32,858 bases of DNA from Clostridia bacterium (lineage in GTDB: Bacteria > Bacillota > Clostridia > TANB77 > CAG-508), in assembly GCA_022793905.1 (NCBI GenBank), contig JAAWDU010000018.1:1-32858 (forward strand). The letters are read 5' to 3'. Of this stretch, positions 31,049-32,858 are shown piece by piece (within the stretch, counting starts at the first letter, position 1; every line of letters starts with the position of its first letter). The notes beneath the pieces are model-generated. The model did no database searches. It saw only the letters and a program-made list of their open reading frames with translations, and had not been told where the DNA came from. The position numbers were made by a program, and so were the translations under genes.

Positions 31049-32182
31049 CTAATAGTTTGTTATCAATAAATGCTCTACATCTTTATCATTTCTATTTTGA
31101 AAACTTACAAGATATTTTTTATCAAATGTTTTTATTTTAAATTCTTTTGTATTATACAAATTATAAATAAATTCTGTGTTTTTTATAATTAGCATTATAT
31201 TAGCTTTAGTATTTTTTAAATATTCACATAGTCTTATTTGATCTTTCTTTGCAAATTCGTTTTTAGCATAAGTAGAAAACTCTGTATCATATGGTGGATC
31301 TAAAAATATAAAATCATCTTTCTGAGGTTTTACTTCTTTAAGAAATGCTTCAAAGTCATTGCAATATATTTGAGTTTGCTCCATATACTCTTTTATTTCT
31401 TTAGAAGCTATATATTCTATCTTTTTTCCAAATTCTTTTCTATTATAACTTATTCCTCCATATGGTACATTGAATTTTCCATTTTTATTATATCTAAACA
31501 TTGATGCATAACAAAATTCTCTAATAAAATAAAATATAGCTGTATAAAAAGATGTATCAATATTCAATTTTTCAGCTTCATTATATAAATGTCTAAAATG
31601 CATATAGAATGCACTTTTAAATGCACATTCAATATTATCAAGTGTATCTTTTTTATTCATTTGTTTTCTTTGTTTTTCAATTTTAAACATTCTATTCATT
31701 TTAGATATTAAATTTTTTACTATTTCATTTATAAAATTATCAATCTCTATATTAAAATCAGCTGATAATATTCCATTAAATTCTTCAGCATGTTTTATTA
31801 CAAAATCATATATTTTATCATTAAATTTAGTTTTTATATTCTTACTTTCACTATTCATATTAAGATCTGTACAATAGTCTATATATATCTTTAACAGTTC
31901 AATAGAATTGTTTTCAACAACTCTTTCTAATAATATCCAATTTTTATATATTGCTTTTAAGTTACTAAAGAATTCTTTATCATTATTTTTTATACACCTA
32001 TACAAATTAATTAATTCTTCTGATTTATCATTGATGATTGATTTTTTTATATCTAAATTAAAATAAACCGCACCACCACCAATAAAAGGCTCTATATATC
32101 TTTTTATATTACTTGGTAAATTTTCTTTTATATATGGTAATTCTTTTTCTTTTCCACCTGCCCATTTTATTATTGGATTCAT
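31049..32182 (-). CDS. DNA adenine methylase, D12 class
   Basis: N6-adenine methyltransferase of the Dam/D12 family, protecting DNA from the adjacent endonuclease. The 377-residue protein has IKWAGGKEKELPYI near the start (AdoMet site), RYIEPFIGGGAVYFNL (about residues 29-44, motif I), REFCYASMFRYN, and FLDPPYDTEFS (motif IV, DPPY) about 85 residues before the end. It is longer than a typical Dam (about 280), because of an extra helical, lysine-rich region around residues 90-190. Start ATG at 32182 has GAAGGAGAG upstream. A CGG trinucleotide in GGGAVYF is out of frame (GCG GTT). It opens the restriction-modification operon. Confidence 0.88.
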   Translation of the reverse strand: MNPIIKWAGGKEKELPYIKENLPSNIKRYIEPFIGGGAVYFNLDIKKSIINDKSEELINLYRCIKNNDKEFFSNLKAIYKNWILLERVVENNSIELLKIYIDYCTDLNMNSESKNIKTKFNDKIYDFVIKHAEEFNGILSADFNIEIDNFINEIVKNLISKMNRMFKIEKQRKQMNKKDTLDNIECAFKSAFYMHFRHLYNEAEKLNIDTSFYTAIFYFIREFCYASMFRYNKNGKFNVPYGGISYNRKEFGKKIEYIASKEIKEYMEQTQIYCNDFEAFLKEVKPQKDDFIFLDPPYDTEFSTYAKNEFAKKDQIRLCEYLKNTKANIMLIIKNTEFIYNLYNTKEFKIKTFDKKYLVSFQNRNDKDVEHLLITNY

Positions 32183-32212
32183 AAAAAACTCTCCTTCATC
32201 TTAACTATTTAT

Positions 32213-32241
32213 TTTATATCATAAAATATAAATTTTAACAA
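32213..32241 (-). promoter_or_regulatory. Promoter of the restriction-modification operon
   Basis: TTGTTA (32241-32236), a 17-bp spacer and TATAAA (32218-32213) on the minus strand, 31 bp before the methylase start. It overlaps the decayed end of the recombinase remnant. Confidence 0.6.
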
Positions 32242-32254
32242 CAATTTATTACAT

Positions 32255-32448
32255 ATTTCTTTTAAAAGTCTTTGCATTTCTAATCACATTAAATCTTTTC
32301 CAGAATGTCCTACATCATTATATACATCTACAATATCATAATTGTTTTTCTCACAATATTCTTTTATCATTCGTAACTGTGAATCAATAGAATAACCATT
32401 ATCTCTTTAGTCGTCTGTACTAACTCTTACATATACTGCACATCTCAT
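32255..32448 (-). pseudogene. Serine recombinase N-terminal fragment, decayed
   Basis: Translation from the ATG at 32448 gives the start of a resolvase/invertase-type recombinase: MRCAVYVRVSTDD (with the catalytic serine in VRVS), then RDNGYSIDSQLRMIKEYC, DVYNDVGHSGKDLM and LEMQRLLKEI. Two in-frame stops interrupt it: TAA at 32407-32409, where the family has Gln, and TGA at 32284-32286, where it has Arg. The large C-terminal part is missing. This is a genuine pseudogene, unlike the CGG-shifted genes, and is probably left from a mobile element. Confidence 0.85.
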
Positions 32449-32498
32449 AAATAATCATCTCCTCACTTGTTTCCTCACTGAAACAGAAAAAGTAAAGT

Positions 32499-32635
32499 CT
32501 AAACTTTAAATTTTTTTAAAATTTGTGTAATTTCTTTCAGATTATATTTTTGATTCTGCTCTTTAATATAAAATGGCTTATTAGATATTTCATTAACTTT
32601 ATATTCTAGGTTTCCATAGTTTTAAATTCCAACAT
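32499..32635 (-). pseudogene. Small broken ORF upstream of the recombinase fragment
   Basis: Behind a strong AGGAGG, the ATG at 32635 starts MLEFKTMET and hits a TAG; a second frame then runs open through LEYKVNEISNKPFYIKEQ and KEITQILKKF to a TAG at 32499. A minus-one shift would join them into about 45 residues. No CGG is involved. Small genes of this sort often precede serine recombinases in Clostridial elements; this is inference. Function unknown. Confidence 0.45.
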
Positions 32636-32858
32636 CAAAAAAGTCCTCCTAGAAAGAGAACTTATAGTTTCATATAAAATAAAAACTCACAATACCATAT
32701 TGGTTCGTAAGTTGTTTTCCAATGGAGCGTTTTAGGAGGTTATTTGCGAAAAAATCGCCTATTTTTGATAGTGTCCTCCCACATTTTACTCAAAAAAATA
32801 ATTGACTCATCAACTGTTAAAATTAGTATATCATAAAATAAAAAAACTGGCAACTAAT
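32636..32858 (-). promoter_or_regulatory. Promoter, 14-codon leader peptide and anti-Shine-Dalgarno leader
   Basis: At the right edge the minus strand has TTGCCA (32853-32848), a 17-bp spacer and TATACT (32830-32825). A short leader ORF, MWEDTIKNRRFFRK, spans 32784-32740. Its stop is followed at once by CCTCCTA (32739-32733), complementary to the ribosome site TAGGAGG (32651-32645) of the small broken ORF and partly to GGGAGG (32780-32775) inside the leader ORF. A GCGA/TCGC hairpin sits between. The layout resembles translational attenuation but drives only decayed genes here. Confidence 0.5.

Overview
The window is a very AT-rich stretch with all 28 recognisable genes on the minus strand. 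stage II sporulation gene spoIIM beside xerD, Firmicutes-type ribosome binding sites and sigma-A promoters point to an endospore-forming low-GC Firmicute, probably an uncultured gut-type Clostridia. The exact lineage cannot be read from the window. TGA is used as a stop, so the code is otherwise standard.

The main discovery is a genome-scale decoding anomaly. Seventeen of the 28 genes look broken by frameshifts, but all breaks have one form: an extra C directly before an in-frame glycine codon (NNN C GGN). Put another way, wherever the reading frame meets the codon CGG, a +1 shift restores a full-length, family-like protein with Gly at that place. I count 38 such sites (37 required, one probable). 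I found no in-frame CGG used as arginine, although CGT, CGC, CGA, AGA and AGG are. After one base is dropped per site, every gene length is a multiple of three. This looks like an unassigned or four-base-decoded CGG codon with obligatory +1 frameshifting, not decay or random sequencing error.

Layout, in direction of transcription (right to left). 32858-32184: a promoter, a leader with a 14-codon peptide and anti-Shine-Dalgarno sequence, a broken small ORF and a dead serine recombinase fragment, remains of a mobile element. 32182-30227: a type II restriction-modification pair (D12-class adenine methylase, TdeIII-like endonuclease). 30107-24135: a housekeeping and DNA repair stretch with a Tag-TcdA fusion, a DUF4173-like membrane protein, an MGMT-like protein, then an operon of an HD-like protein, a small unknown protein and endonuclease Q, followed by spoIIM. 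24047-19926: xerD, a small membrane protein, a divergent purD, and an exported bactofilin-like membrane protein.

19814-381: one consensus promoter followed by 15 closely packed genes of a surface polysaccharide operon. manC, gmd and rmd make GDP-mannose and GDP-D-rhamnose (inferred); manA and a phosphohexomutase feed the precursor; four GT4 glycosyltransferases build the repeat unit; a Wzx-like flippase and Wzy-like polymerase export and polymerise it; a DPM1-like GT2 and three large multi-pass proteins (two of them paralogs) probably make and use a polyprenyl-phosphate sugar for decoration. No initiating sugar-phosphate transferase is seen. At the left edge a perfect consensus promoter fires out of the window with a leader of about 300 nt.
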